Of a stretch of DNA of 64,000 bases, positions 46,375-56,889 are shown piece after piece. The position numbers were made by a program, and so were the translations under genes. The stretch spans positions 246,981,827-247,045,826 of the forward strand of contig CP136064.1 in assembly GCA_032622095.1 (NCBI GenBank), in the 5' to 3' direction. The DNA is from Siphonodentalium dalli (lineage: Eukaryota; Mollusca; Scaphopoda; Gadilida; Siphonodentaliidae). The notes under the pieces were generated by a model. That model had not been told where the DNA came from. It did not search any database and saw nothing but the letters and a program-made list of their open reading frames with translations. Position 1 is the stretch's first letter; each line of letters starts with the position of its first letter.

Positions 46375-47137
46375 TTTTGACATTTAAAACACGACACAGA
46401 CAAGTTTTATGAAATACAGAACGCACATACATGCAACTATACATAACTACTTGTGATCCAACATATATTGTTCTTTCAATGATCTCTCTCATAAACAGTT
46501 GTAATACATGTATTTATTTATTCTGGGATGTTCAATAATATATGTCATCATCAGCATCATCATCATCGTGGACTATTGAATATACTTAAAGATGATTAGA
46601 CAAAAGAAAACTTAGTCTGCTATCAACGCCAACAAGAAGTACGATACTACAGTATCACATACATGTATATCTCTCTTCGGTTAAATATTTTTCATTTCTT
46701 CACATATATATAAAAGGAAAAAATTTCTTCATTCTTCTTTCTCAACCTCTGTCGTCGTTGGGAGGAGCTTACGGTTAATAAGAGACAAGGTGTCTGCATA
46801 TATAGTTTCATTAGTTTTACAGAGCCTGCATATATGCTATAATATCATTTTCGTCTTTAATTGTAAAATATATGACGATTGTCACGCAAAAATGAAAAAC
46901 AGCTTTATAATCATGGACGATTTTGTTTACAACAAAATAAATGTTTGAAAATAGGCAATTTAACACTGAAAGTATGCGCGATATCACAATTAGGATGAAC
47001 CAGAGCATATTTAAGGCAGCAAGCGATCACCTCAGTCGCTGATTGGTTGAAAATATCTATTAATAATCACGATTGACATCTGTGGAAAATAAAGCAGCAG
47101 AGATAGGCAAGAAGAAAAGATATGTCCCGTAAAAAAC
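46375..47137. other. Unassigned; short (ATC)n run
   Basis: ATCATCAGCATCATCATCATC lies near 46546-46566. Nothing else recognised. Confidence 0.5.
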
Positions 47138-47387
47138 TAAATCATGCCGTGAATGACTACTCTGGCTACGCCCGTAGAGATCATACTCCAACAGTTCAAA
47201 CATGTGAACGTTTCGATGTTCTGGCCGGGGGGGGTAAATCTTGTTCACAGCCGGGGTGATCCGAGCTCGAAATTGCAATAAACATTGAATTGCTTAAATC
47301 TGCTTACTAAAGTCAATTAAATCATGTTTTGAACTGGTGGAGTATGATTTCTACGGGCGTAGACAGTAGAAATTCATGACTGATCTA
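47138..47387. mobile_element. Shortened TAGATCATGCC-family element
   Basis: TAAATCATGCCGTGAATGAC at the left and the reverse complement ending TGATCTA at the right enclose a reduced, decayed interior (GTAGAGATCATACTCCAACA facing TGGTGGAGTATGATTTCTAC). At 250 bp it is intermediate between the full and minimal forms. Confidence 0.8.
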
Positions 47388-47770
47388 TCGAAGAACATGC
47401 ACGACATATCTACACATGCCACAGATCGCTAGAGAGTCACTCAGTAAATCACTCGTATACATACCTCCCATGGTTTTCATTGCTGTGTGCGAAAGATGTT
47501 AAAATATTTACGACACCGTTTTACTGCATGTCACGATATGCCTTACACATATGTAATTCCAAAAATACGGAGACGGTACCCAACCAGATCAGTTCCAAAC
47601 TCATCTGGGATTGCAATCATTGAACTTAATGGAGCGTTGATATGTCAAGAAAATATCTTGTACATCTTCTAACAAGAATGTAATATAAAATATTTCTGAT
47701 GAAGGCAATGCATCAATCCTTACAACTGTAAAACTGTCTCTGATGATATTACCTACAGTATAATAAATTA

Positions 47771-47900
47771 TGACTTTGCTGGGTCAGTGGTTCAGTCAGC
47801 AAGGTGCATCCGACCACCATAAGCAATAACGAAGCTGGTTCGATTCCCGATATGCGATGTTTTCTTATCCACACAAAGAAAGGTAACTTGATTCGAATAT
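47771..47900 (+). mobile_element. tRNA-derived SINE head
   Basis: Box A TGGGTCAGTGG at 47780 and a canonical box B GGTTCGATTCC at 47837 are spaced as in a tRNA. The 5' and 3' arms do not pair as a full acceptor stem, so a tRNA-derived SINE is more likely than a tRNA gene. The 3' limit is uncertain. Confidence 0.55.
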
Positions 47901-48203
47901 CTTGATAAGTTTGTCAGTGTATTACCAGGAATAGATTATTTCTATTTCCAACAAGGACCCTTATTCATATGAATATTGTTAGTTTCGGGGATGGTATTTC
48001 TTTTCTATTTTATATATAGATTCCAAGATCTGTAGTGGGTTCATATAACGTTCAGCCTTCACTTAGCAGTATGTCATAATTACACAAAATCAACGGCAGA
48101 GAAAAGGCCGCACGTGCAGTTAACTTGAACAGCGCGTAACTATATATACATGCAAAACTACCGACCCAATACGAAATAAGGAACAGACAACCTTGTCCAG
48201 ATA
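47901..48203. other. Unassigned intergenic stretch
   Basis: May include the tail of the preceding SINE; no clear end was found. Confidence 0.35.
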
Positions 48204-48449
48204 CAAGCTTTGAAATAGCGTGTCTGCCATTTGCAGAATGAGGCCCTCGGGTGAATGTAATGACGCTACACCGCACAGCGGGCTAGCATAACTAAATTCA
48301 CTCTCTGTGACCCCCATTGTGACCCAGGTCTTCCATAGCAGTTGAGGTCTCAGCAGGATGAAGTTCACAGGGGGTGAATTTAGCAAATTGGTACATTAAC
48401 CCCATGTGGACCTCATTCTGCAAATGGCAGACACTATTTCAAGGCTTGT
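48204..48449. mobile_element. Double-hairpin element, CAAGCNTGCAAATAG family, shortened
   Basis: CAAGCTTTGAAATAGCGTGT and the inverse at the right end bound a 246-bp copy. The hairpin words GAATGAGGCCCTCGGGTGAA and CCGCACAGCGGGCTAGC are present, and the centre is largely deleted. Confidence 0.82.
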
Positions 48450-49352
48450 CCAGGTACTCGGATCCAAAGATCATAATTTTGTATGAAACACCAACCCAAG
48501 TTCATTGGCAATCGAATAATCCGCGCCTTATACGTCGACTTGCATGGTGGGAAATGCCCCGTGCTGACTGACCCACTGTGGACCACACATATGCATTGTA
48601 AAATAACTATGTTGTAAATCGGGGTGAAACTCTCTTGAACTTCATCTTTGCTGAATCGATATCTTTACTTTCTGCAGGTGGATTAGTGTAAGATCGCGGC
48701 CTTTAACTGTGTTACACGTGTAATAACTGGAATCCCGCGTGGTCTCTACACACCCGAAACATTTTGGCAACTGATATGAAGTAAACATGCTGGGAACATG
48801 TAGTGGATCGAATATATATCGGACAAAATTAATGCAATGCACGCTGGTAACAACATCAAACCGCGAACAAATTTGAAGGAATGCAAGTCAAAGATAGACG
48901 GCTACATAAAACCTATTCTTGTTTATCAATTGACAGCTAGTTGGTTGTTATTGGCAAGATGGTTTGCGCGAACCAAGGCAACCTGAGCCCTTATCGTTTG
49001 CTACGGGATGCCATCTTTTGAGAACAGGTTCTTACAAAGAGATTACAACAATGAAATCGATACCTAGGATTTGGGGAGAATTTTGATTGTGGAACCACAT
49101 GTTACAAACACCATCTCACTCAGATAGCGTGGATTTCTGCATCCTGTTTGGTGTTTGGACGAAAGGGCACCACAAAGGAAGCAATATAGCAGATTTATCT
49201 GGTCCATATCTCGATAATGTACCAAATTGCTGAATGCAAGTCAAGCACGGCCTGCCCATAGCATAAAGTTGACTTTTATCAACTATATGCCCGAAGCCAG
49301 AAGTCCAAATGTTGATTGTTACCGATGGTGATCTTCTGAAAATACCCGTATA
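48450..49352. other. Unassigned intergenic stretch
   Basis: No recognisable element. Confidence 0.4.
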
Positions 49353-49468
49353 CCTAAGCAGAATAAGGTCCCCAGTTGGTGAGTTTAGTGATGCTAGCCC
49401 GCTGTGCGAGTAGAGTCACTAAATTCATCATCTGGGGACCTCATTCTGCAAATATCCGGCACTATATT
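49353..49468. repeat. Single hairpin module of the CAAGCNTGCAAATAG family
   Basis: GTCCCCAGTTGGTGAGTTTA and TAAATTCATCATCTGGGGAC pair around AGCCCGCTGTGCG. One hairpin is present without the family's outer inverted ends or its partner hairpin. Confidence 0.75.
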
Positions 49469-49815
49469 ATCATGGCTGACTATAACACCCGTCATATATT
49501 GGTACAGTCAAAGAGTAATCCATTGTGTAACTTTCAAGTTATGTTATATCATGACACATGTGATTAATCTATATTCGGCTGCCATATGTATAATCTTAGT
49601 CGTAGTAGCTCTATATATGGAAAACGAGTTATATATGCTGATTATAAATGGTATAACATTAAAGTCGGCTATTCCGCATGGGCATGTGTCATAGACTAAA
49701 CATGTAGCTGTAGTTACACTAGACCTTGCGTCACTAATAATGTCGAGCTGCCGCATTTTTTACCAGTTGGGGATTTCAGTGACACTGCCGCGGTGCAGCA
49801 TCGGGTGGGTGACTC
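49469..49815. other. Unassigned intergenic stretch
   Basis: No recognisable element. Confidence 0.4.
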
Positions 49816-50347
49816 TAGATCATGTCACGAACCTTTACTCGGGCTAACGCCTGTAGAGATCATATTCCACCAGTACAAAACCTGGGAACTTTTTGAAATT
49901 TTGACAGGAAAACCGTATAAAGTCGGAAAAAATAACGCGGTGAATATATTTCTTAGTTATTACTCGTTCCTTAATAATATACTTCATTGTAGGTGAAGGT
50001 CCCAACTCGAAATTGCACGATTTAAGTGACTTTGTGAGCGATTTTGCTTTGCGTCGCTTACAATTATGGAATTCCTCTTGTAATTAATTCAATGCTTTTT
50101 TTGCGATATCGGTTCACATAAGTCACAGAAAAGCATACAATCTCTAGCTGGAACCACCCCCTAATGTGAAGTAGATTATTGCGGAACAAGAATTAACAAA
50201 GAAATGTATTCCCCGCCTTGCTTGTTTAATGTTATAAAATTCCATGCCACGCAGAACGGGTCATAAAATCAAAAAGTTCCCAGGTTTTGTACTGGTGGAA
50301 TATGATCTCTACGGGCGTTGGCCAGAGTATAGATTCATGGCGTGATC
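49816..50347. mobile_element. TA-type long-TIR MITE, TAGATCATGCC family
   Basis: A full-length copy beginning TAGATCATGTCACGAACCTT. The right end reads GGCGTGATCATCGGG, so the terminal TA is lost. CATCGGGTG occurs just outside both ends, which is unusual for a TA-type element. The GTTCCTTAATAATATACTTC site is uninterrupted. Confidence 0.85.
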
Positions 50348-50650
50348 ATCGGGTGACCCGATATATTTATCATAACTCAACCTATCACAAATATATGCAG
50401 GACAGACGATAGACCAGAAGTTTACAAATATTGCTCAGATGTACATTCATGTAGTTATGATGGTGAATTGCAGTTTACGTCCGGTCACTAGTTTAATTAG
50501 TTTTATAGTGTCTTCTTTATTTGGAACTCTATACTAAAAATAGCTGTATATGACAAGACTGCATGACTTTCGTTTAGTGCGATTCTGATTAACCATTAAC
50601 CCACATCACACCGTATGGCGGCTTTTCCCTAGACACCACTGTCTAATAGT

Positions 50651-51054
50651 TTAAAGGGGCACTGTACACTAATCCGCGGCCATCTATGGGACCATCTCCT
50701 TTTATACTAAACAGAATATAGTCATTTACGGGACCATCTCCTTTTATACTCAACAGAATATATGCAACAAATGAATTAATTTGAGCCATGGATTAGTGCA
50801 AAATACTGTAATACACTCATTTGCTCTATGAACGATGTAAACAACTTGGTAATTATAATGAAAATGATTTTATGACTCCAGCCATAAAATCATTTTCATT
50901 ATAATTACCATGTTGTTTGCATAATTCACAGATCACGAGTGTACTTTGTACTTATCCATGGCTCAAAATTAATTCATTTGTTGCATATATTCTGTTGAGT
51001 ATAAAAGGAGATGGTCCCGTAAATGACCGGATTTTGTGTATAGTCCCCCTTTAA
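50651..51054. mobile_element. TTAA-flanked long foldback (404 bp)
   Basis: TTAA lies at 50651-50654 and 51051-51054, with ends AGGGGCACTGTACAC and GTGTATAGTCCCCCT. The arms pair almost along their whole length, through GAATTAATTTGAGCCATGG and TGTAAACAACTTGGTAATTA to a small loop near TGACTCCAGCCA. The left arm has a direct duplication of about 42 bp (GGGACCATCTCCTTTTATAC at 50688 and 50730) that the right arm lacks. It is non-coding and consistent with piggyBac-type targeting. Confidence 0.88.
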
Positions 51055-51429
51055 AAGACGCCCACACAGAAGACGACAAGGATCTAGGTCGGGAACTAGC
51101 CTAAGGCTCTAGTTCGATTATGTTTGGCAGGCTTTAATAATGCTGAATTGGTTGTTACCCGGTGGTTTGAGGTACTAAGTTAATCATGTTAGTAAAACTG
51201 GTGTTTTGTTACCAAGGTCGGGCACCTCTTGTCTAATTGGTATGATCTGAATGTTAATTGTCATTTGGTTCAATTCACGGCTGTGGTTGACATAAAATTG
51301 ACAGATCTGCACATTTATTCAATGTTGACAATCGATGTGTTTGAATTGCAACATTGTTTCAAATTGAACGAACCAAACGCTAACATTCAGACAATATTCA
51401 CCAACTAGATAAGATTTCAGTATCAGCGG
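51055..51429. other. Unassigned intergenic stretch
   Basis: CAATTTGAAACAATGTTGCAATT-like words around 51340-51370 could form a weak hairpin. Nothing recognised. Confidence 0.35.
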
Positions 51430-51739
51430 GCTTGTTCGGGTGCGTTAACTTGTTAAGTTAGTACTCAGGCGCTATGCCAACATGGGGAATGTAGCATTCA
51501 ACTAACATCGTCGAAAATATCAAAGAAATCGACCATACCACTCCATAGAAAACATCGATGTACGCTCAATTGTAAATATTTCGGGACACAAATATCAGCG
51601 ATAAACTAACAAATAATTTCGCTATCGAGAGTCATTGTATTTAATTAACATATAATTATGGCGCGTTTTGTTGTCAATTTGAATTAATATTCGTAAAAAA
51701 TAACTACTTTGAGCAAGAGTGTTTCATATCACTTTAACA
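51430..51739 (+). mobile_element. Solo arm of the long-TIR element
   Basis: CTTGTTCGGGTGCG opens the arm. It then follows the outer section seen in reverse at 1287-1437 (CAGGCGCTAT, TCGACCATACCACTCCATAG, CGCTCAATTGTAAATATTTC) and the inner section seen at 1-207 (AGCGATAAACTAAC, CGAGAGTCATTGTATTTAAT, AAAAATAACTACTTTGA, GTGTTTCATATCACTTTAA). The interior and the second arm are absent. Confidence 0.85.
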
Positions 51740-51993
51740 AAATGCCAGTTTTACGAACCTGTGTAACTTCGTTCACAAACCATTGGATAATGACCGAATC
51801 GGCTTTAGTAACGCCTCAGTCGAAAACAAGGAGAAATTGCATGGAGAACCGCGTAATACTTGAGAACCTTTACACTATGTGATATACGTCTGCTAATTGA
51901 CCCTCCATTTATAACCGTATATTCCAATATCGAATACAAAAAAAAAATACAAAAAAATAACGACATCTGTGTGTCAATTGTACTCGTCCAAAT

Positions 51994-52104
51994 CACAGGC
52001 ACCTCACCCCAACCTACGAAGTTGCCCTCCACTCACAGATATAAAACAGGGACTAAGGCCGTTTTGAATTGGTGGAGGGGAGGGCAACTTCTCAGGTGTC
52101 TGTG
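51994..52104. mobile_element. hAT-like foldback related to the satellite unit
   Basis: CACAGGCACCTCACCCC and GGTGTCTGTG are the ends. AAGTTGCCCTCCACT and GGGGAGGGCAACTTCTC pair around CAGATATAAAACAGGGAC. The flanking octamers GTCCAAAT and GTTCAATT match at six of eight positions. The words AGATATAAAACAGGGAC, GTTTTG and AACTTCTCAGGTG parallel the hairpin half of the 33.5-35.2 kb satellite unit. Confidence 0.7.
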
Positions 52105-53502
52105 GTTCAATTTATGAGAAGGGCGAACCGTATCAGATAAACGCCGCACATTACCATGAAACACGGGTGTTATCATGCATAATGACCACATTCCTGAACA
52201 TATTGAGACAAGGTAAAACAATGGCGATACAAAGCGGTATGTCTCACGTTTTACCAAGTAGGCCTATACCCGTCCGTTTAATCACATCCGATGATAAAAC
52301 ATGTCGGTAAATAGAAAAAATAATTTGAGATAATACAGATGGTTCGGAGAACATAATTGAAGTAATAGAGAAAAAAAAGAAAGATTCTTTTTGTCTATAC
52401 AACGTGTACAAATGAAGAGCGTCCGTCATTATACATTTCTGATATGGTAGGATAAAAGAGCATCTATGTGGAAAGTTATCAACTGCTAATAATGTTATGT
52501 CACATTGGTCATTTTGGAAAATATAGACTACATGTACATATCAGTATTTCGTGTATTTCTCGACATATATTTTGACTCTCAAAACATGACGAAGGCAAGC
52601 AAATATGACAAAAAATACCGCTTAATTTGAGACGCGGACACTGAAGTCACTGTACTAATGATAAATATTATGCGCTGCTATTGCAACATATTCTCGTGAA
52701 AATAGGTTCACAATGAACCTAAATAATCACATAGGTTCATATTGGACAATCTGTAGCAAAGTGGTCAAAAACTGAACACTACCTTGGCGTTTGGTGCCCT
52801 CAAATGTTCAAAGCCAAATATGGCTATTACATAACGAGCATTTTGTGTTACTATTGCCTGCTATGGTGAAACATAAAGAGCGTCCATCTCAATGGTTCTT
52901 ATTTCTGGGAGCTTCAGGGAGCTTCCGCATTGCTTTGTTGTCGAAATGCTTGTTTTAAACGCTTGCTATAAAACGGTCTACAAGTATACAAGTCTATACC
53001 ACAACGTATGGGCTCGTCAAATTATTAACTAAATCAACCACACGAAATATATGACTTCTGATGCTACGGAGCACCGAAGTGCAGTTTCCAAGAAGGACAC
53101 ACTTTATCGAAAGGCACCAAATATACCTTGTTAAAGCTCCGCGGTAGTTTGAAGCCCGAAATTATACTCGCTTTTGTCACACCCCGGTCCGTGGTAAGAA
53201 TTGCATGTATGTCGATAAATACGATAAAAGTACTCTAATGTGGATGTTTTCTTCAATAAGTAGCAATAAAGAGCGCTCATTGTTAGTCTATTACTACTTT
53301 AGTAAAATAAAGAGCGTCCGTCTTCCTTTCTGAGCGAAAAATAAAAACAGCTGGAAAATATATAGCTGTTATACATGTACTTCAATCAGAATTTGGCATT
53401 CTTTTTTCTCCGCTGTTATACAGTCCGTATATCGATATTACATGTATTTATCGGCCTATCTTATCCCCTTTCGAATAACGCAGACATCGTTTGGATATTC
53501 AA
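52105..53502. other. Unassigned; recurring AAAGAGCGTCC words
   Basis: The word AAGAGCG followed by TCC or CTC occurs near 52416, 52875, 53271 and 53312, echoing AACGCTCTTTAT in the elements at 19582 and 55497. A short AATAGGTTCACAATGAACC palindrome is at about 52702. No gene recognised. Confidence 0.4.
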
Positions 53503-53768
53503 TTTAGCCTCTCGTGGCTGGAGCTGCGCTGGTGCAGCATTAAAGTTAATGTGCCAGTGCAGTCTCTTATTTATGTGAGTCTCCCATAGGGAGCCTCACA
53601 TATATAAGAGAATGCACTGGCTTAAAATATCAAGGTACATATTGTTAGGCCAATGTATTCTCTTATATATGCGTGGCTCTCTATTGGAGACTCGCATATA
53701 TAAGAGAATGCATTGACACAACGTTTTCGATATTTTTTTCCAGGAAGCTTCAGTCATGGAAGGGTTAA
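53503..53768. mobile_element. TTAA family-3 element with two hairpin modules
   Basis: The right end is GTCATGGAAGGGTTAA with TTAA at 53765-53768. The left end is diverged (TTTAGCCTCTCGTGGCTGGA) but continues with GCTGCGCTGGTGCAGCATTA as in the copy at 7296. Two hairpin modules with TCCCATAGGGAG-type centres lie at about 53552-53622 and 53647-53716, separated by AATATCAAGGTACATATTGT. Confidence 0.8.
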
Positions 53769-55331
53769 GCAATGTCCGTTTAACGCATTTTTGGTTACAC
53801 ATGGACCATGCAGAGGATATGTGGCCGGAGCCTTCTCATATATACACATCAGCCACGGTGGCCCTGGCTGTCAAGATCTTCGGCCACCTGCGACACACGA
53901 AAATACGGTATCACAATCGCCTGATCCTAAAACCTGTCAGATTTATTTACTTTATGGACGGATAAACTTAATTGTGGGCCAAACATATGTACCGCTACTT
54001 CATGCGTCCGCTACCTGCTACATACATTGTCAAAATAAACAATAGCCACTACTCTAAATTCACGTGGGTTCTCATGCGAATCGCCGGTAACCACTTGATT
54101 CAGGAACAATCGTTTACCAATAAAGCAATCTACCTGTCAAAGTTAGTTGTATTTACTCAATAATTTTCCGTTATTTTTACCATAACATAAAAGCGGGACT
54201 TCAAAGGAAAGAACAATAGAAAGTAAAAACAATCTCACCTGAGTCGAGATCTTCTGCACGGACAGACAGCGCAAGAAGTAACCCTATCCAAAAGTTAGGG
54301 GGTACCCCCAACACTTTTGACCTGCAAAAGGTACACAAAAGTTAGAAAAGAGCATTGATTGGCGCTATATTATCTAGAAAATAATCAACTAATTAACAGT
54401 TGACAGTTAAAACTTACCTAGATATCATCGTCGGTCGTTATTCCACTAAGTTTCAGAAAATATTTAGTCCGAAAACATTTGCATCCCCATTCAACAACTC
54501 GACCAGACAAGGTCTGATTTACACACGCTTAAAACTTATTGGATTAGTCCATGTCGGCAGCCAGAAATAGGTAGGGCAGGTTTATACCGTGATGTAAGAC
54601 GTTTTCGGCAGAGCAAATATACACAATAGCGCACACATGACTTCGGTTTGTAGGTAAGTTGCAGTCAGCAGTAATTTTAGTTTTTGTTATGGAAGGTAAG
54701 ACCAGAGAAGCCGTAACAATAATTTGCTTGATAAAAAGTGGTGTATAAAAGCGTGTCCGGCGACCGCGCTTACACACAAATTTACCCCCACAATAAGGTC
54801 AAGTGGGGAATGCACGTCCATCAGTAGTATAACAGGCGACAAAAGATTGTGAAGAATTTGTTCAAGCTGAGTTGTTGAAGAATTCAAGCATGGACAATAT
54901 TTAGTGTCTTATTTTAAAGAAAGGGACAAAAACATGTAAAATGTCATTCTAAAACAGATATAGTTGCCACTGGACCCTCGGGTTTATACACGGCACACCT
55001 AGAAAAGTTATGAGCTTATTCCCACCCACCATACACACATAGGGCGCCATTCTTTTGATTTATTGGCTATGCATTGATATCTATAATTCAAAACATATTC
55101 ATAAACATTGATATGTTTAATTAATTTATTGGTATCGATAATTCAAATATGGTCAATTATAATTCGTTTATTTCTGTAAATAGTATGTTATTACATAGAT
55201 AAATAAACCGTTTTACAAAATACAATTTATTTGAATTATAATAAATTATTTACATATAGAAGCATTCTGAGAAATGCACGTACGAAGTGATAAGTCCGAG
55301 TGGTGCATGTCTCTTACAATATGTCCCGATC
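53769..55331. other. Unassigned intergenic stretch
   Basis: 53.75-54.05 kb is open in two overlapping frames (110 and 69 codons) but without a known motif. 55.0-55.3 kb is very AT-rich. No element recognised. Confidence 0.4.
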
Positions 55332-56289
55332 TATATCGTGCCATGAATCTCTACTCTGGCTAACGAACCTAGAGATCACATTCCACCAGTATACAAAACC
55401 TTGGAACTTTTTGAAGTTTTGACAGGGAACCTTATAACGGCGAAAATATTACGCGGGGAATATATTTCTTAGTTGTTATCTCTTCCTTAAAGGCCTTAAT
55501 TGTCGAAAATATTCATATTTGTTCCAAACACCGTAAACAGAAAAACATTAAAACGCACACAGTTTCGTTCATATATACCATGACCATCGCGTAAACTGCA
55601 TGTTATCATAAACACCTACTATATCTTACCTATAAGCAAGAGCCTGATTTGGGTTACAGAGGACAGCAGAATGCTACTGGCTAATCACACACAAATGGCA
55701 TAAACGCTCTTTATTAGTTCCATATCAGGAATTCACCAACAAAGAACGCTCTTTATGTTTACCATCATAATATAAACAAACACCAGAAAAGTAACTGTTT
55801 ATGCGATATTTCTTATTTATATACGGACAAAGTCTGTCTACATTTTGATGTTCTTTCTGTTTGTGGCGGTTTTTGACGGGTGGAAATATTTTCACAGCAT
55901 ACCCACCGCCAAGGCCAACCGTACATTTAATAATGTACTTCACTGTATGTGAATGTCCCAACTCAAAATGTCATGATTTTCTGTGACTTTGGGAGCCGAT
56001 ATCGCAACAAACATCGAATTAAATACCCAGTGGATATTCCGTAATTGCAAGCGACGCAAAGCAAAATCGCTCACAAATTCACTTAAATGGTGAAATTCGA
56101 GTTGGCACCTTCACTTACAGTGAAGTACATTATTAAGAAACAGATAATAACTAAAAAATATATTCCCCTCGTTATATTTTCTAATGTATTAGGTTCCCTG
56201 TCAAAACTTCAAAAAGTTCCATGGTTTAGTACTGGTGGAATATGATCTCTACAGGCGTTAGCCAGAGTAGAGATTCGTGGCATGATCTA
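55332..56289. mobile_element. TA-type long-TIR MITE, TAGATCATGCC family, interrupted
   Basis: The left arm (ATCGTGCCATGAATCTCTAC, CAGTATACAAAACCTTGG) and right arm (GTACTGGTGGAATATGATCT ... GGCATGATCTA) enclose a 434-bp TTAA element at 55497-55930. Removing the insert restores GTTCCTTAATAATGTACTT as found in the sister copies at 12444, 42624 and 49816. Confidence 0.9.
55497..55930. mobile_element. TTAA-flanked element with AGG...CCT termini, copy 2 (nested)
   Basis: TTAA lies at 55497-55500 and 55927-55930. The interior matches 19582-20082 in the same orientation, apart from a missing stretch of about 65 bp that begins after AGAAAAGTAACT. The site in the host TA-type MITE is a single TTAA in uninterrupted copies, so the duplication is confirmed by comparison within the window. 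Confidence 0.92.
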
Positions 56290-56749
56290 AGTGGATTATA
56301 ACAAACTAAAACACAAAGCAAAACTGATTTCGCTTTTCGTACTATTTTAGAATAATAATTATGTATACGTCGGGCTACTTGGGCTACTTGGGCGTGACGC
56401 AAGCATGCATGTGTATATAATTATGCCAACTATATATAGATGTCGCTTTTATTATAGAAAACCTTCCTTTATATACATATTAGATTATGGAGGCACGGAC
56501 TCAGTGTGAGTGTTCGTTGCTTAAAATGTGCTTGCTTCGGTGAGCGCGAACACAGTCTCATTTCTTTGATTATATTTGTTCCCACGGGCCTGGCTTAGAA
56601 TATATCTACCGTCCCACTGCGAGGAATAATAGTCCCCTAATATACCATGCGGCATATTCGGTGAGGGGTGGTGAACTTGTCATGGTGGTACCAGGACGGC
56701 CGTATCGCGGGTGGCATCAAATGGACGATCAACTGGTATGGCTTTTTAT
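56290..56749. other. Unassigned intergenic stretch
   Basis: No recognisable element; may hold upstream debris of the following LINE fragment. Confidence 0.35.
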
Positions 56750-56889
56750 AAATTCAAATCTTCAGCACGTGGACACTACAAGAAATATCGTCAACATCAC
56801 ACAAGGGTCGATGTCTACAAATTCTCATTTTTTTCCAATCAGCGACACGCCTGTGGAATGAATTACCAGAAGAGGTAGTAACTCCCTAG
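56750..56889 (+). pseudogene. LINE ORF2 C-terminal fragment
   Basis: In the frame ending at the stop 56887-56889, the translation includes SHKGRCLQIL and then FFQSATRLWNELPEEVV. The WNxLPEEVV signature preceded by a basic HK/KGR segment is characteristic of the end of the reverse-transcriptase protein in CR1/Jockey/L2-like LINEs. Those proteins normally continue a few dozen residues past PEEVV with an SVNSFK-like stretch; here a stop follows after TP. Upstream coding sequence is not recognisable beyond roughly 30 residues. It is a decayed copy in the same orientation as the fragment at 23470, but too far away to belong to one element. Confidence 0.75.

Noticed and set aside
47487-47672. 61-codon frame with YVIPKIRRRYPTRS as LINE C-terminal debris
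   Set aside because: Basic and proline residues fit loosely, but the WNxLP signature is absent.
53755-54045. Overlapping open frames as a gene start near a TTAA element
   Set aside because: Two frames are open at once, neither has a known motif, and the start codon lies within the MITE terminus.
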